Source of the DNA: Chrysaora quinquecirrha
Taxonomy: Eukaryota; Cnidaria; Scyphozoa; Semaeostomeae; Pelagiidae
NCBI GenBank assembly: GCA_014526335.1
Contig: JACTAT010000013.1
Coordinates: 6,204,182-6,268,181 of the forward strand
Direction: 5' to 3'
Length of the DNA stretch: 64,000 bases
The notes under the pieces are model-generated. The model was not told the DNA's origin. It made no database searches and saw only the letters and a list, made by a program, of their open reading frames with translations. Below, piece by piece: positions 1 through 14,930 of this stretch. Numbering within the stretch: position 1 is the first letter of the stretch; each line of letters opens with the position of its first letter. The position numbers and the translations under genes were made by a program.

Positions 1-3000
1 CTAACTACAATTACGCTAGCTGAAGACATCACAAACAGTAACAATAAAAGATTCACTGAGCTAAGGGAGTATTTCAACAAGATGCATGCCTTTAGCAGCA
101 ATAAAGTCCAGGCTGATATTGATTTTATTACTGGTTGGATCAATAAATACAACGAAACAGTGGACGATTTGGTGAAGAAGAATGCAGAATCTTTAACGTA
201 TCTTCTAAAGGCGGTACTCAAAGGTGCGACTGCAGAGGTGGCTGAGAAAGCTGCAAAAATGGCCCTGGCTGTAGCTGAAGCATGTAACCCTTTGAAGACG
301 CTGTTCGGTGGATCAAGCATTGGTGGCATTGCAGACGCAACGGCAGAATTCACAGTGGCATTATCTAAGCTGAACGTAGCACAAAATCTTAATAATCAGT
401 TGAAGAATCTTATTAACAAAGCAAAGAATATGGGTGATAGATTTTCTGGAAACTCTGTTGATATCAAGAACGCTATGGATTTGGTAAACTCGTCCAAAAC
501 AGCAACTACTGTTGAGTTCGAGAAACAAAAGCAGCAGTTCATTCAGTTGTATGGTGCATACAGTCCAAGAGTTCAAAGGCCTGAACTTGTGGAAATGGGT
601 TCATATTGGGACAATGTCGTGGACACTGCATGTGATATAATAATGAATCTTGAAACAACGTCTGGTACTATGGTCAGCTCAGCTGATGTTAAGAAGGAAG
701 GAACTTGCTGGAGAATTAAAGTAAGCATAGCCAAGATGGTATCAACGTATGAAGAGATTTATGATTTCCAGTTTGATTTAATGGAGACACTGGCATCAAG
801 TATGAGGTGAGACGTTGGTATTATATTCCTAGCTATTACGCTAAAGGTCTAGGGCATCAGCTCAGCGACTTAGGCCACACGGAGACGGATATATCGGCTA
901 GTTGATCCCTCTCTTTTTGCCTGTTCATCAGTTTAACTAGGATTTTACAGAAATATTGGTTTGAGTTCTTATATAAAGTGTAACCTGTGGTGAAAAACTA
1001 GAGAAATTACTTGGGGATGAAGGGGTTACGATTTAGTATGAAATTTCAAGTTGTTGCACTGACGCCACTGAATGGAGCTGGCAAGTGCCGAAAACACTAT
1101 ATAGATGCCATGCAAGGGGTCTTTTGGTATGCTTCCCAAGCAATTTTTATTCGAGAATATCACCCAGATGGCTGTTTATCATACTGTAAAGATACTTCAA
1201 GTTCGAATAAAACAAGAACATTCATATTTCTTGAGAAAGAAATGACGTTTTCAATATAAAAAGGAGGGCCCCCCCCTTAAACTTTAAAGAAGATTAACCC
1301 ACCTCATAGCTGAAATACCGAATTCCATATATATGAGGCTGGAAATTTCAAACAATATTTTGGCTTCCACGTGGCACTAGAGTTACTCGAATATCTTCTT
1401 ATAAGACAACATTGTTGAGTTTTACTTGTGGGACTTGTATCTTAAAATGTGTCTCATCTAAAAAGTAACGTGCTAGTTTTCACAAAGACTTAATCAGTCC
1501 TGATTTTTCACTTTGATTTGGTCATATTCAATTAGTAAACCAACATATCTTCTTCGTCAGGGCTCAAGTTGGAAAAAGAGCAGCCTCAGACATTGCAAAA
1601 AACTTCGAGTCTTTCCCTGAACGAGAGAACGACAACACGATGAGATATCGAAGCATTTACACACTGAGTTATTTAACATACACCATCCAGACATGGAATT
1701 TGATAAAGATGTTCTGTGATAAACTGGAATACGCTGCAGGTGGGGTCAGGCCTAGACAATGTAAAGCAGAGAAAACTAATTTAGATTCACTTCTTTCAGC
1801 AACAAAGAAGCATACGTGCCTTGAAGACAACTCAAAATTTATCAATATTCCAATCAAACCAGGTAAAAATCTTTGACCAACTCATCTCACTTTAAAAAGT
1901 CTAAGTTGTACAAAACTCCAAGATAGCGAAATGGAGCTGAAATATCTTGGTCATACTTTGGTCATATGTTTTTGCTATCTCATCTCGGTTTGTTGCTAAT
2001 GCAAAGTAACAGTGCCTAATAATAGCAAAAAGAACTTTTAGCCTAATTTACTTCTTATTAAGAAGAAAATATGTCATTCATGACAATAGCAATACTTTAT
2101 CGACAGAAAGGAAATACAGTCTAAAAACATGGGAAGAAATTTTTAGTTGAAATTTGGGACAAACCTTAAATTTCAGATAGCTTGCAGAGAGAGATTACTA
2201 AAACGTGTGCAGCACTAAAAATTTTCGAGCTTGAAATATCAGCATAGGTTGTCTCTGTTTATTTCGCTGGATTAATGTTTACGTCTTAAATTTTCAAATT
2301 TCAAATGGATAACTCAAAATTATTTATCGTCTGTTTTTTGTCTTGAAATTGATCCGCAGTCTGCGCTTTCCCTCAAATATTCAGCATAGCTTGGTTTTGC
2401 TATTTTTGGCGTAGTAAACACATGTACCCTACAGTCAATTTGCACACATTTTGCTTCACAGTCACATAAGTGAAAATTCGCATTCGTTATCGCTTATCGC
2501 ATTCATTTTGAGAGTAATATTATCCATTCTTCCGACTTCAAGTCTCTGGAATACGTTACAGGTCCTGGCGAAGACAAGTCTGCATTCTTGAACATAACAA
2601 ATCTGTACAAAGGAGAATACGTCACATTCCAAATCACCAATAAGCAATGGCTTCTAAAAAACAAATGGATTAGAAAAAGTGAAAAAAGCAAAGCAATTTA
2701 TATTAAGGATTTCGAGCTGTTTCTTCCAACAGTTTCTAAAGATTTTAAGACATATATTTCACGATTTGTAGCCGCAGGTAAGAGATTAAGCTATGTTTTT
2801 TCTCTTTGCAAGTCCCGTCAAGCAATGAAATTCCACAGATAAGGTTCCTTTTGGAGCAATCTGAGTGATTGGTTCATAGAAGTACGAAGTATTTGCCAAA
2901 TTGATATAATCTATCATTCGTTCTGTCTCGATGTGTAAGACTAAGCAAGTGATCTGACAGAAAGCCACTTCCCGTTAAAAGCTTCATAGTTGTTGTGAAT

Positions 3001-5154
3001 AGGGAGACTATGAGGTGGGCGGGCCAAACGATCAAACATTGTTGGTCCAACATTTTGAATTTGCCTAACAACAAATGTTTGACCGTTTGGCCACGTCCAA
3101 AAACATTACTTGACAAACAAAAGTAACAAAATTTGTGGCGTGATGTTTTTGAAAAATTTCAAAAACATTTTTTGCTTGACAGTATGCAAACGAAGAATGT
3201 TGGACGAGCAATGTTTTTGGACGTGGCCAAACGATCAAAAATTTTGCTAATCGCAAATGTTTGACCAACAATGTTTGATCGTTTGGCCAGGGCCTTAAGG
3301 AACCACAGAAACCAATAGCTTAGTCAAAATCTAGACTTTGCAAGATGGGTAATAATTTAAACAGCCTGTGTGAGTGTAATACAGCAAATCACTCAAATGA
3401 CCCTGAACTTGATCTGTAATCGCAAAAGAATAGATTACTATGAAGCTTACAGTAGTTCGAAAAATCTAACCCACAGTCGCACAGCATATAATCTGAGAAC
3501 AAGGATGGAAAATTACCTAACTCATCAATGAAAAATTGGACTCATCTCAATGCACAATGAAGCACAGCTAATGAGTAAAAATTGATTTGACATTGCACTG
3601 TGCAATCTGACATTGCATAAGCTTCATTATTCACACGGACTATCCTTTGCTAGCCGTTACACTTCCTTATTTCGTTTTAAAGGTGAAAACATCCTTAATC
3701 CATGTCCTGACTGCACACGATACATCCTACCCGATGTAGAGAAAGACAGTCAATTTATAGAGGGTTACAGAGCGTCATGTGAAGACAAACAATTATTTGT
3801 AAATCCATACACAATATGCGAAACCAATCCTTTGAAGAAAATATGTCGTGTAACAACAAGAAAAGATGACCCAGCTGGTTCGTTTTATCAAGTATCTATG
3901 CACGCTTTAGATTCAGAATCGACGGTGAATACAATAAAACAATAGTGGATCCTGCTAACAATGACATGTACCTCAAAGGAAAGGTAAGGGTATTTTAACT
4001 TTTTATTGCTGTGAATCGATAAACCACTGTTCTACAAAGATAATTAAGTTTAGAACAGTTTCATTACGTTACTTTATTCGGTTTTGTGTATGTGCTGGAC
4101 TCATCTCATTTGTCACAAAAGCGGAGTGTGTCATGTGAAGCCGGTGCAAGCGTTCATGTAGCGTAATTACTTTCTTCAGGTCCAGTAATTCCAGTATTTC
4201 AGGCTGCTCGCGTGTTTTCGTCTCCCCGGAGACGAAATGATTTGATGAGAATACCCATGCTCCGCGAAATAGGTCACAGAGACTGAGGCTGTCGCACAAG
4301 TGTGCCTATCATGATGTACCTTAACTCCCAAAAATTTCAGATGGAAAATGTTTGGATGTTTTATTTTCGGACAATTAATTTCTGACGCAAAATTCTCAAT
4401 TTCGGATAAATTTCGAACAAAATAAAAAAGAGATAATCTCCAACAAAATTATAGAAAAGTCTGTACCTTAATTTTTCCATTCAAAGAACAGTATCAAAAA
4501 TATTCATTTTTCTTAATCAAAATTCAAGTGTTTTTGTCAAGTTAGTTATCACCATAATCGGTATCAAGTCTATAAATGGATTTTATTGATCTTCTGTTCA
4601 TAGCCTCGGAAATACATGCCATTTCAAAGTAGCATTTTATGAGTAGCATTGAGAAATGATCAAAGCGATTCAAACCGCCAACGTTACTTCTCTTGTTCAC
4701 CGTATGGTATTTTTAAACGGCAGTAAAATTTTCAGACAGGTAAAAATTTCGGATGGTAAAAATTGCGGACGATAAAATTTAACTCATTCTTCCGTACACA
4801 GAAAATACCCTTAATTCTTCCTGGCTTCGTAATTACGCGATTGGATTTGATTTTTGCATCATAAATTCATTACTTGTACATTGTGTTTCAGATTAGATAC
4901 TGCGCTTTGAGTCCCCGTGGCACAAAAGATCCACAACAGCATCTCCAGAAGACGAAGAAGGTGAAGAAGGCGAAGAAGACGAAGAAGGCGAAGAAGACGA
5001 AGAAGACGGAACATGTTGTAAAGGCAACAATTACTTTTCTGTCACTGCTGATCGATGTGTTCCTTGTCCTAAGGGTTCCAAGTCAAATTTGAATGGATAC
5101 TATTGCGAGAAGAACACTAAAGCTCTCATGTGCGAGAAAAACACAAAAAAATAA
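1..5154 (+). pseudogene. Copy A: 5'-truncated, diverged member of the secreted seven-exon family
   Basis: The left edge cuts into exon 3. Exons by homology to copy D: exon 3 1-806, exon 4 1561-1862, exon 5 2562-2777, exon 6 3683-3983, exon 7 4892-5154. Each has an AG acceptor and GT donor, and phases match D. Exons 3-5 are open and clearly diverged from B-E. Exon 6 is 301 nt against 302 in the others. A missing base near 3892 shifts the frame, and a TAG follows. Exon 7 lacks one A in a run at 4924-4927 (AAAA against AAAAA). After that shift the frame gives an acidic Glu/Asp/Gly tract, then the family CC-GN-YFSVTA motif and a CPKGS motif. Both faults are single bases, so this is either a decayed gene or a live gene with consensus errors. 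It lies tail-to-tail with copy B, and its 5' exons are outside the window. Confidence 0.8.
3022..3288. mobile_element. MITE in intron 5 of copy A
   Basis: Inverted ends GGCCAAACGATCAAACATTG at the left and CAATGTTTGATCGTTTGGCC at the right, with further internal inverted segments (GACGTGGCCAAACGATCAAA). A related fragment lies at about 60253-60410 in an RBM41 intron. Confidence 0.8.
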
Positions 5155-6093
5155 ATATATAAATGAATAGGCAAATCAAATATGAAATATGCATAAAATA
5201 AACAAAAGAAATGAGGGAATAAAGAAATAAATAGAAAAATAAGAACATATAAAATATAGATACAGTAATGAAGTACTAAAGAAATGAATATAAAAAATAT
5301 AGAATTTGATAAATGAAGAGATAAGTATATGAATGAATCAATGAATAAATAAATAAATAAATAAATAGAGATTATTGATACTTCTATATAAAACATTTTT
5401 GATGCATGATTTCCGAGCTTATTTTCGTTTTGCAAAACCCCTTTCGTGAGGTTACACATTTGGTAATGTGTTATTAAATGGTTGAAAAATTAAACTTCAT
5501 TGGTGCTGAGCTGAAAATTTCTAGACTCATTCCATGAATCGTAGTTTTCGCTACTTAGGCCAATTTGATTTCGATAGATCGCTCAGAACTACTCTGAGCG
5601 TTAAGCCATCGAATTCATTTTTAAAAAAAAATAGTTCTTGCTGTTGCTAAAGACTGCCGTTGCTGTTTACTAAGAGTGGGGCTTTTGTAATGAGTCTAGC
5701 ACGTTTCTAGTTTCCAGCACGCTCTAATCTCGAACTCATCCAAACCAAAATGTCAATGCTCACAGCTTCTAAGGTCTGTTCCAAACTCACCAAAATTTTA
5801 TGTTCACTTATCGCCTTGCATCTTATTTTTTGGTTTACTATCACAAAAGTTGGAATATAATAACCATTTCTATGATAGTAACTATCTTTGATTAGGTTTG
5901 TTCATGTACAAAACTACTGTTTTTCTCACAAAGTCGTTCTAAGAAAGAAGTACTAATGATATGGGTTTACGGGTTTTCTCTATAGATTTCTTCGTTCTTC
6001 TGTGGTCTGTTGGTTTCTCTTTATATGGTGTACTTCTTCTTATGTGACAAAAACCAGTCGCTTGTTTTACTATTATTCGGGGTCATCCATCTA
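5155..6093. other. Gene-poor spacer after copy A
   Basis: From 5155 to about 5380 it is A/T-rich with AAATAAAT-type repeats, including AATAAA signals that could end copy A transcripts. From 5380 to 6093 I see no gene or clear repeat. Confidence 0.6.
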
Positions 6094-6477
6094 AGACCCC
6101 GTTTACACTATGCCGGTACGAGACGAATACGGTACGAAACTATACCGTTTTGGCCTTGCGTCTACACTATGCCGGCACAGTTTCGATATGAATACGGTAC
6201 GAAATGAATACTATACGCTAACCGGCTTCATCTGAAAACGCCATAGTGTAAACGCCTGAATACGGTACAGTTTGATGCCGCTTTGCTGAATCAGTGAGGG
6301 GAAAAACAATTACTCTTTGTTCTTGTTGACATGAAACAATAGATTTTAGACAAAAACCGATGACCTTTCTCATCGTATTCATTTCAGACCGGCATAGTAA
6401 ACGGGGACTCCCAATTCCCCATCCGATTTGAAATCATTCCGTATTCATTTCATTCCGGCATAGTGTAAACGGGGTCT
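6094..6477. mobile_element. MITE with 23-bp terminal inverted repeats
   Basis: The ends read AGACCCCGTTTACACTATGC at the left and its reverse complement GCATAGTGTAAACGGGGTCT at the right. Internal copies of the ACACTATGCCGG motif occur near 6172 and 6390. There is no coding capacity, and the target duplication is unclear (TA or TAA). Confidence 0.8.
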
Positions 6478-6722
6478 AAGGATAAGAACAACAATGTTCC
6501 AAAATACCTAGGAGGATCCCCTTGCCTCGGACAATCAATAGACACTAGATTTTGTTGGCAATATGCTTGTGTTTGTTGAAACTTAACTCTTCTCGTCTTC
6601 TCGCAGGCTGCATCAGTTGGTTAGAGAAACAGATATGGCATAACCGATCCCAAAGGACTGCCCATAGCAATGCCACCTAATTGATCGTAAGTATTCTTCA
6701 TTAATTTCTAAGAAAGTTATTT
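6403..6722 (+). repeat. Left member of a 320-bp direct repeat flanking the minisatellite
   Basis: Near-identical to 10734-11054, from GGGGACTCC to AAGTTATTT. It begins inside the right end of the MITE at 6094-6477 and ends exactly where the 9-bp minisatellite starts. On the minus strand it contains a GGIAMGSPLG-like reverse-transcriptase scrap near 6650-6690. Confidence 0.9.
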
Positions 6723-6723
6723 A

Positions 6724-10559
<3,836 letters not shown>

Positions 10560-10729
10560 GTGCGAGATGTCTCCTTGTATCATGGTATGTTAGACGTGGC
10601 TCCTCTTTAAGCTAAATTTGCGGTTGTTAGAGGATAGGAAACAGAAATGGAGCTGTAATTCAGAAGAAAGTCACTTTCATATCATGAATTTATGTACTTT
10701 CATATCATGAATTTATGTACATCTGCAGT
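10560..10729 (+). repeat. Left copy of a 170-bp repeat bracketing the gene array
   Basis: From GTGCGAGATGTCTCCTTGTA to ATCTGCAGT. It is the same length as 53273-53442 and I see two mismatches. Internally it has a tandem duplication of ACTTTCATATCATGAATTTA-type sequence. It is not found in the B-C, C-D or D-E spacers. Confidence 0.9.
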
Positions 10730-10733
10730 GTCC

Positions 10734-11054
10734 GGGGACTCCCCAATTCCCCATCCGATATGAAAACATTCCGTATTCATTTCATACCGGCATAGTGTAA
10801 ACGGGGTCTAAGGATAGGAACACCAATATTCCAAAATACCTAGGAGGCTCCCCTTGCCTCGGACAATCAATAGACACTAGATTCTGTTGGCAATATGATT
10901 GTGTTTGTTGAAACTTAACTCTTCTCGTCTTCTCGCAGACTGCATTAGTTGGTTAGAGAAACAGATATGGCATAACCGATCCCAAAGGACTGCCCATAGC
11001 AATGCCACCTAAGTGATCGTAAGTATTCTTCATTAATTTCTAAGAAAGTTATTT
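10734..11054 (+). repeat. Right member of the 320-bp direct repeat
   Basis: It matches 6403-6722 with scattered substitutions and includes the terminal CCGGCATAGTGTAAACGGGG of the MITE family. About 600 bp of other sequence separates it from the end of the minisatellite. Confidence 0.9.
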
Positions 11055-11059
11055 GTTTA

Positions 11060-11300
11060 AAATTTTTCCCAGAGGAATGCCCGTAGCTACTCCATACCAT
11101 TGGCAGTGTAGCTGAAGCTGAACATCACCTTGGCAGAAGAAAGTCCAAAACGACTGCCCATAGCAATTCCACCTAATTGATGGTAAACAGTCTTCATTAA
11201 TTTCTAAGGTTACTTGTTGGACATTTTTCCGAGAGGAGTGCCCATAGCTACTCCATCAAATTGAAAGCACATCTTGTTGAAGATAAATTTCACCCATCTG
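11060..11300 (-). mobile_element. Clustered reverse-transcriptase scraps (GVAMGSPLG motif)
   Basis: Read on the minus strand, three short pieces give YGVATGIPLG (near 11070-11105), LGGIAMGS (11150-11185) and FDGVAMGTPLG (11230-11270). Further copies lie in the 320-bp direct repeats. The G-V-A-M-G-S-P-L-G string is a known conserved motif of Penelope-like and some other reverse transcriptases. The pieces are too short for a firm class. Confidence 0.5.
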
Positions 11301-11914
11301 GTGACAGGTTCAATCCATTGTTTTCAGTAAGTAAAAAGTTGATACTATTGTAAACTAACTTTCATTGGTATATAGAAAGGTTCTTATAGAAAGGTGAATT
11401 GATACATAACCGTCGTCATATCATACACGACGTCAAATGGAAATGAACTCATCCGGACGTGTCAGAATAAAGAGTTTTGGAATACATGATCTTCTAGGCT
11501 CTCGGGCATCGCACATAAGAAGAATTGTTGGAGAATTTAAAATTAGCATTTAAGAGGGTCGTTTAGGGCTCTAGGGAATATGGGAACATGCGAAACTTTT
11601 CCAGGGAACAAGGGAATATGGCCAAACTAAAAGAAAACAAGGGAACATCGAAAAATATGATCAGGTCAAGTCCTCCCTATCAATCCGCTTGACTATCAAT
11701 CTGAAAAATAATCCTACAAACTCAAGGGAACAAGGGATTTTCTTTACAGAACAGGGGAGTTTAAAACCCCAGTAGCTCTAAGAAGGGGAAAAAGAAAAAC
11801 TCAAAATGTTTTCTGCTTCAACATTATTCATACAATATATCCAATGTGGAAATATCAATACTTTATGTTATATCTATTTGTCAATTATATTTAGTTGGTC
11901 ATTTTATTGACTTC
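11300..11914. other. Spacer downstream of copy B
   Basis: Homology to the other array spacers starts near 11768 (TAAGAAGGGGAAAAAG). Before that I see only AT-rich text with some GGGAACAAGGGAATATGG repetition around 11575-11750. A minus-strand AATAAA is at 11903-11908, very close to the stop codon. Confidence 0.5.
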
Positions 11915-12402
11915 TTATTCGTCTACCATGAGTGCATCGGTATTCTTCTCACAATAATAACCCTTCAGATTTGACTGAGAGCCAGCAGGGCATGGAGTAC
12001 ACTGATTAGCCGTCACTGAAAAGTAATCATTTCCTGTACAGCATTTGCGAGATTTCCTGCCTCTTGCGAATGCAGTTGTAGATCTTTTTGTAGCCGAGGG
12101 AGACAAAGCGCAATATGTCACCTGAAATGAAATGTTCCTTAGATCAATTATCACAGATGAAAGAATGAGAGATAACAATGACTCATTGCAGGAGTATGAG
12201 CATGACGACTGGAGTTAATACAGTCCATAGGTTTAAAGAACAGTTGTACGTGGCATTGTATTTTAGCACATGAGGCATTGCAATATAGCAATTCAAAATT
12301 AGTAATTGCATTTTAGTGATTGCATTTTAGCTCTTGCTGCGCGTTTCTGAAGCAACTCTTCATGTATGGGATGCAATGTGCTTTTGAGACCATCGAGACC
12401 AT

Positions 12403-12670
12403 TCAATTGACCATGCGGTAGCAGCTTTTATTGATTTGAAAAAAATTTTTTTTTGGAGATCCTTCCCAATTCCAAAGGAGTCGACATAGCAACTCCGTGC
12501 AGTTGGGGTACATCTCGTTTCTAAGCTGAACATGCAGAACATCATCAATGTGCTGCCAGCCCCCATCAATCTTATAGAAATTTTTTTCTTTCAAGCCGAC
12601 AACAATGAGCGCAGAAGCCATTCCAAGAGGACTACCCATAGCGACTCCTACAAGTTGATTTCACATCTTG
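12403..12670 (-). mobile_element. Reverse-transcriptase relic in intron 6 of copy B
   Basis: The minus strand reads VGVAMGSPLGMASALIVVGL and, about 30 residues on, HIDDVL. This spacing fits the GSPLG and catalytic (Y/I)DD motifs of a reverse transcriptase. The frame is broken further on. The same relic is in C (22178-22400), D (33335-33565) and E (44493-44725), so it predates the array. Confidence 0.5.
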
Positions 12671-13679
12671 CTGTAGCTTAATTTCATCAACCTGGTGTGT
12701 AACCATTTTAGAACAAGATAATAAACATTTGCAATGCAATGTCTTTACAAGATTTCAATCGAAGCTGCTTAATGTGAAACGTAGTGGTCAATTCGTCAAT
12801 TAATCAGAAGAGCTTGAAAATGACATATACCTGATGTCAGCTCTAGTTAAGCCAGTTTTTTCGTGTATGTGGATTTTATTTAGCTATTCTGTTACAAACA
12901 CAGGTGCTATCTCTGCAACCTTTTGATAGGTTCAACACAGAAACATGAACAGAGTGGCGTAAGGCTGTGCAGACATAGGCCGGAAAGATTTTAAATGCTG
13001 GTTAAATTTCAGTTTAAACAGGAATAATGGGGAAGAGCAATTAGTTATTATCAAGCAAGGAATGGCTTGATGCACTTCCAGTTTATATAGTAGATGTTAA
13101 AATGTGTGCTGTAAGACTTAATATGTATCATTTCGGTCATGCCACCAGTCTAACTGTCTACAACGTTCACAAGTCTCATAGTTTCTTGAATAGGCTTACA
13201 CATTAGACTGTAAAGTGTAGACTAATAAAGTGTCAATAAGATAAAATATATTTACCTTTGCTTTGAGGTACATATCATTGTTAGCAGGTTCTGGAATTGG
13301 TGTATCACTGTAACCATCGATTTTGAATCTGAAGCGTGCATAGACACTTGGCTGCAAAGAACCGGCTGGGTCATCTGTTCTTGTTGTAACACGGCATGGT
13401 TTATCCAGAGGGCTCGATCGGCATATCGTATATGGATTTGTGAACCTCTTACTTTCTTCGCAGGATGCTTCGTAACCTTCTTTAAATTTGCTGTCTCTAG
13501 CTACGTCCGGTAGGATGTACTGGGTGCAGCGAGGACATGGATCAAGGACGTTTTCACCTGTGAATTGAAGTAAGAAGGTGATGCAGTAATCCGAGGTACT
13601 AGGTTACTTTTTTTATGTCTAGTTTCGGATTTATCCGTATACCGTATATATTTCATTTCATCTTCAAGTATTTCATGAA

Positions 13680-14105
13680 GGTGCTGTGGCGTCGTCGTGT
13701 AATCCAGCTGACTTGTTGCGTCAGGAGCTCAGTGTGGTCAGGGCTCGAGCCCGGTGACGGTAGCGTCACAGCCAGGGTCGAGGTCTCGATTAGAGCACAG
13801 GAGGCCCAGGAGGATGAATATTTAACGAAAAATACGTTGATAATTCTATTAGTTGATAAAATTGTTTTAAAAATAGTTTTTATACAAACACAAACAGTCA
13901 ACTGAGAAATTGGAGCAGTATATTCAATTCAATACAAGATCGAGTAAAGAAGAGTAACAATGAATAAAACACACAGGTATTACAATTTTATCAACTACCA
14001 ACGTAGAATTACCAACGTATTTTTCATTAAATATTCACCCTCCTGGGCCTCCTGTGATTAGAATAATTAACCTACTACTGAGAACTTAGCGACTGGCGCT
14101 AAAAC
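13680..14105 (+). repeat. SINE-like repeat, intron 5 of copy B (split by a MITE)
   Basis: It begins near GTGCTGTGGCGTCGTCGTGT and ends GCGACTGGCGCTAAAAC. The head looks like a decayed tRNA-type promoter (GTGGCGTCGTCGTG, later GGTCGAGGTCTCGATTA). Orthologous copies are at about 23421-23560 (C), 34581-34720 (D) and 45739-45878 (E). Whether it is truly tRNA-derived is not proven. Confidence 0.6.
13796..14056. mobile_element. 261-bp MITE inside a SINE-like repeat, copy B only
   Basis: About 50-bp inverted ends start CACAGGAGGCCCAGGAGGAT and finish in CCTCCTGTG. The flanks are ATTAGAG (13789-13795) and ATTAGAA (14057-14063), consistent with a 7-8 bp target duplication. The same SINE-like repeat in C, D and E is uninterrupted at this point, so the insertion happened after the copies separated. 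Confidence 0.88.
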
Positions 14106-14761
14106 CAATGAAGATCATTTAAGTTCAGTTAAATTCTATTTGTATTATACCCTAGGAACCGATCTACGGCTTTCTTGATGGCAGAGAAAACTCTTCTTGT
14201 GTCCTTGTGGCATGTGGATGTAACTGATTCTGCCTCTCTCACGATCCTTTGACTTAACCGCCTGTTCAGCAGTAAGGGAAAGCCTGTTCACGTTATCTTA
14301 GCTTTACTTAATTGGCAGGGTTGTGCAAAAGAGAACAAAGACTGTCGTGCCTCTTACCTGTGGCTACCACCTGCGAAATATACGTCACAGATTCTTCGGA
14401 TACTGTTGGAAGAAACAGCTCAAAATCCTTAATGTAAATTGCTTTATCTTTTTCACTGTCCAAAATCCATTTGTTGTTAACAAGCCATTGCTTATTGGTG
14501 ATTTGGAATGTAACATATTCTCCTTTGTACAGATTTGTTATGTTCAAGAATGCAGTTTTGTCTTCCCCTGGACCTGAAAGATGTATTGAAGGTTTGTCAG
14601 TTTGCTTAAATACTAAAATCGTACTGATTTGGTTACATTTTTTGACTAAATTTGCTCCATTTTCAGACAATTTTCTACTTAGCTCCGCACTTAGAAATGA
14701 ACAGGAAATTGTTGAAAATAATAGCGTTTGACACAACAGTTTCAGTCTTGATGAGTAAGTT

Positions 14762-14930
14762 GAAGGTTTTGTGGCGTCGTGGCCTAATCCAGCTGGCTCT
14801 TGATGTCAAGCCCCAGCTTCAATGGCGTTGCGGGAGCCTCAGCTTCGGTAGCGTCACGGCCAGGGTCGATGTCTCTATTAATTAACCTGCAACTGACATC
14901 CTACCGACTGGCGCTAAATACACCTTCAGT
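14762..14930 (+). repeat. Second SINE-like repeat, intron 4 of copy B
   Basis: Same family: TTTTGTGGCGTCGTGGCCTA at the head, CCGACTGGCGCTAAATACAC at the tail. Equivalents are at about 24344-24500 (C), 35504-35660 (D) and 46664-46820 (E). In C-E an internal CCCCAGCTTCGGTAGCGT segment is doubled. Confidence 0.6.

Noticed and set aside
5100..5459. Minus-strand 119-residue frame after copy A
   Set aside because: It is a low-complexity Ile/Tyr/Phe/Leu product of an AAATAAAT-rich stretch.
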